DNA from: an uncultured Bacilli bacterium
GTDB lineage: Bacteria > Bacillota_I > Bacilli_A > RF39 > UBA660
NCBI GenBank assembly: GCA_944363655.1
Contig: CALVUU010000053.1
Location: 1 to 16,149, forward strand
DNA length: 16,149 nt
Direction of reading: 5' to 3'
Under the pieces are notes generated by a model. It was not told the origin of the DNA, did no database searches, and worked only from the letters and a program-made list of their open reading frames with translations. Positions 14,483-16,149 of this stretch are shown here, in pieces. The position numbers and the translations under genes are program-made. Within the stretch, counting starts at the first letter, position 1. Every line of letters begins with the position of its first letter.

Positions 14483-14514
14483 TATGAATTAACATACTAA
14501 TTTTTTAGTCCTCT
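14466..14514. terminator. Bidirectional terminator between convergent genes
   Basis: A long inverted repeat pairs 14466-14486 with 14493-14514 (GAGGACTAAAAA and AGTATG cores, one bulged T) around AATTAA, with T-rich flanks in both directions. It contains the stop codons of the kinase-like pseudogene (14480-14482) and of the regulator (14507-14505). Confidence 0.85.
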
Positions 14515-14738
14515 AAATTTTTAAATAAATCAGAATCATAAAAATCTTTCATTTCAATTTTCAAAGTTTTACATATTTTATATATAACATATGAACTTGA
14601 GTTATCCCTTTTTTCATTTACCATGTCATTAAATGTTGCTGGTGGTACAGTAGACATCTCAGCGAGTCTATTTGGTGTATAACCATATTTGTTACATAGT
14701 TCAATAATTCTTCTGCTTGTTGCTTCTTTTAATTTCAA
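14505..14738 (-). CDS. XRE-family helix-turn-helix regulator
   Basis: A 77-residue single-domain Cro/CI-type DNA-binding protein. Helices 2 and 3 of the motif are visible in TPNRLAEMSTVPPATFNDMVNEKR (about residues 16-39), followed by SSSYVIYKICKTLKIEMKDFYD, the usual closing helices of HTH_3. There is no effector domain. The TTG at 14738 is preferred over the GTG at 14747, because that GTG lies inside the ribosome site AAGAGGTGA (14753-14745), which is correctly spaced for the TTG. It is transcribed divergently from the surface protein gene, with two perfect palindromes between them, so it probably controls itself and that gene (inference). Confidence 0.85.
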   Translation of the reverse strand: MKLKEATSRRIIELCNKYGYTPNRLAEMSTVPPATFNDMVNEKRDNSSSYVIYKICKTLKIEMKDFYDSDLFKNLED

Positions 14739-14762
14739 GTAAATCACCTCTTAGGGTAAATT

Positions 14763-14799
14763 TTAACGTTAATCCCCCAAATTTTATTCCGGATATCCG
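14763..14799. promoter_or_regulatory. Two perfect palindromes, candidate operators
   Basis: TTAACGTTAA (14763-14772) and CGGATATCCG (14790-14799) are each perfect 10-bp palindromes, 27 bases apart centre to centre, in the divergent intergenic region. The second directly abuts the -35 of the surface protein promoter. Dyads like these are typical XRE binding sites, but the two have different sequences, so at most one may be the regulator's site. Confidence 0.45.
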
Positions 14800-14828
14800 T
14801 TGACTTTTACTAATGGGTATTATATACT
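14800..14828 (+). promoter_or_regulatory. Strong promoter of the surface protein gene
   Basis: TTGACT (14800-14805), a 17-base spacer and TATACT (14823-14828) form the closest match to the sigma-A consensus in the window. The start near 14835 leaves a 20-base leader with AGAGGAAAAG. A minus-strand TATAAT (14824-14819), possibly the regulator's -10, overlaps this -10. Confidence 0.8.
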
Positions 14829-14855
14829 TAATTTAAGAATAGAGGAAAAGAAGAA

Positions 14856-16149
14856 ATGAAAGATAAAAAAAATAAAATAGTATTAATTATAGCAACAATT
14901 ACATTTTTAAGTATGGTAATTGGTGCAACGTATGCATACTTTTTTACTCAAGGTAATCACAGTGGAACTATTGATACAAGTGTTATAACTGGTACAACAG
15001 ACCTTTTATCATTTAATTTTGGAGATCAAATATATATCCAAGCTAATCAAGATAATTTTGGTGAGAATATGGGTAATCTATCAGATAGTACAACAGGTAC
15101 AGCTTTACTTAGAGCTGGTGATACAACAAGTAATGTAGATGCTACATATAATATATATCTTATTATTGAATCAAATGATTTTGTTTATACAACAAGTGAA
15201 GGTACACCAGAGATATTACTTAATGTAACAGACCCAAATGGAAATCCTGTTGAAAACATAACAGGATTAGTTCATTATGAAGATGGTTTTGATATAACAA
15301 CAAGAACCGGAGGATTTCTTTTAGTTCCAGATTATGAAATAAGTGCAACAAATACTTCAGAAACAATACAAGATTGGAATATTGAAGTAACTTTAGTAAA
15401 CTTAGATACAGACCAACAAGCAAATACTAATAAAACATTAACAGGAAAACTATATATAACTCAAGATAAAATGAGTAGTTATGAATTAGCAGAGATAAAT
15501 AATATAGAATCAACAACAACTTATAATAGTATAAGAGTAACACCTGATGTAAAAGTAGGTAGTGGTAGTATAGATAAATACTATTATGGAATAGAAGAAG
15601 TAAATAATACAAGAAGTATAGATACAGTAGAATTTATAGAAAGTAATGAAGATAATTATGAATTTACTAATTTAAAATCAAATACTGAATATAAAGTATA
15701 TAGTTATGTAGTAGATACCAATAATATAAAATCCAATGTATATGAAACAAATGTAACAACTAATGAATATGTAAATCCAACAATAGATAATGTAACACAT
15801 AGTGTTACATTAAATAGTATTACAGTAAATGTAAATGCAAGTGGAGGAAGTAATAATGTAACTAAATACATGTATAAGATAAATGAAAATGAATGGGTAG
15901 AATCAAGTAATAATACCTATACATTTACTGATTTAACAGATTCAACTGAATATGATATAAGAATAAAAGTAGTAGATAGTAATAATAGAGAATCAACAGA
16001 ATATTATGAGGCTATAACAACCGAAGTATATATATTACCAGTAGTAACAAGTGTAAATGCAAGTACAACATGGAATAGTATAACATTAACACCAAGTGGG
16101 ACAAATGGAACAAATAATATAGTAAGATATGAATATTCCATAAATAATG
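14856..16149 (+). CDS. Surface protein with fibronectin-III-like repeats (partial, 3' end missing)
   Basis: An open frame of 431 codons runs off the right edge with no stop. After a lysine-rich start, residues 8-24 are hydrophobic and end in GATYAYFF (23-30), the form seen in TasA/CalY-type exported proteins handled by SipW-like signal peptidases. Residues about 30-205 form a beta-rich domain. Then come fibronectin-III-like units starting near residues 209, 308 and 395; the last two are 87 residues apart and share PxxxxVxxSxTxNSIT openings and FTDL..STEY closings. The unit is rich in Thr, Ser and Asn, with no cysteine. Codons strongly favour A endings (ACA, GTA, ATA), unlike thrS. GAGGAAAAG supports the ATG. 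A role in adhesion or as a cell-surface fibre is inference; the anchor would lie outside the window. Confidence 0.82.
   Translation, partial: MKDKKNKIVLIIATITFLSMVIGATYAYFFTQGNHSGTIDTSVITGTTDLLSFNFGDQIYIQANQDNFGENMGNLSDSTTGTALLRAGDTTSNVDATYNIYLIIESNDFVYTTSEGTPEILLNVTDPNGNPVENITGLVHYEDGFDITTRTGGFLLVPDYEISATNTSETIQDWNIEVTLVNLDTDQQANTNKTLTGKLYITQDKMSSYELAEINNIESTTTYNSIRVTPDVKVGSGSIDKYYYGIEEVNNTRSIDTVEFIESNEDNYEFTNLKSNTEYKVYSYVVDTNNIKSNVYETNVTTNEYVNPTIDNVTHSVTLNSITVNVNASGGSNNVTKYMYKINENEWVESSNNTYTFTDLTDSTEYDIRIKVVDSNNRESTEYYEAITTEVYILPVVTSVNASTTWNSITLTPSGTNGTNNIVRYEYSINN

Noticed and set aside
15220..15612. Two leucine/tyrosine-rich minus-strand frames
   Set aside because: They arise because the sense gene uses codons that rarely give stops on the opposite strand. 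The sense frame is open to the window edge with fibronectin-III-like units.
15471..16149. Repeats as a CRISPR array or DNA tandem repeat
   Set aside because: The periodicity is at protein level (87 residues), the DNA units are diverged, and there are no identical short repeats with unique spacers.
1..16149. Mycoplasma-type code with TGA as tryptophan
   Set aside because: All tryptophans at conserved positions are TGG, and TGA ends the gene at 10024-10026. A cell-wall carboxypeptidase is also present.

Overview
The window is very AT-rich, packed mostly on the + strand, and uses the standard code: tryptophan is TGG and TGA serves as a stop at 10024-10026. Gene content points to a low-GC Firmicute of the Bacilli, probably an uncultured gut lineage close to the Erysipelotrichia/RF39 side (inference). 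The evidence is a YlxM-type regulator, the Firmicute-only helicase loaders DnaB and DnaI, a T-box-controlled threonyl-tRNA synthetase, Gram-positive Shine-Dalgarno sites (AGGTGA or AGGAGG), a Bacillus-type LexA box and a PBP5-type carboxypeptidase, so the cell makes peptidoglycan.

Layout. 1-98: tail of an unknown upstream unit, a terminator and a promoter. 108-1621: ylxM, then a dacF-type D-Ala-D-Ala carboxypeptidase, closed by a terminator. 1710-3868: dnaB and dnaI, overlapping by one base. 3941-4186: a small membrane protein whose terminator lies inside the converging yolD gene. 5752-4189 (minus): a UvrX-type Y-family polymerase and YolD, behind a promoter with a LexA box at its start point. 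5999-6763: a cysteine-containing exported protein. 6828-9438: a HerA-type ATPase followed by an S33-type alpha/beta hydrolase. 9484-10026: an unrecognised coiled-coil protein. 10004-12652: T-box leader, thrS and a GNAT acetyltransferase. 12709-14482: two tandem kinase-like genes, the second broken by two compensating frameshifts. 14738-14505 (minus): an XRE regulator, divergent from 14856-16149, a repeat-bearing surface protein that runs off the window.

How the parts relate. dnaB-dnaI and thrS are near neighbours in Bacillus. Here about 6 kb of accessory-looking genes separate them: SOS mutasome, exported protein, HerA plus hydrolase, and an orphan protein. The right-hand end (kinase-like pair, XRE regulator, fibronectin-III-like surface protein) looks like a second variable region. 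Eight of the ten best promoter candidates carry an extended -10 (TGn before the hexamer), often without a good -35.

The items most worth following are the ThrRS in which a charged coiled coil replaces the TGS domain and which has no good conventional start codon, the HerA/hydrolase pair, the LexA-controlled uvrX-yolD unit, the frameshifted kinase-like paralogue, and the regulator/surface-protein divergon with two perfect palindromes. I found no tRNA, rRNA, CRISPR array or insertion sequence.
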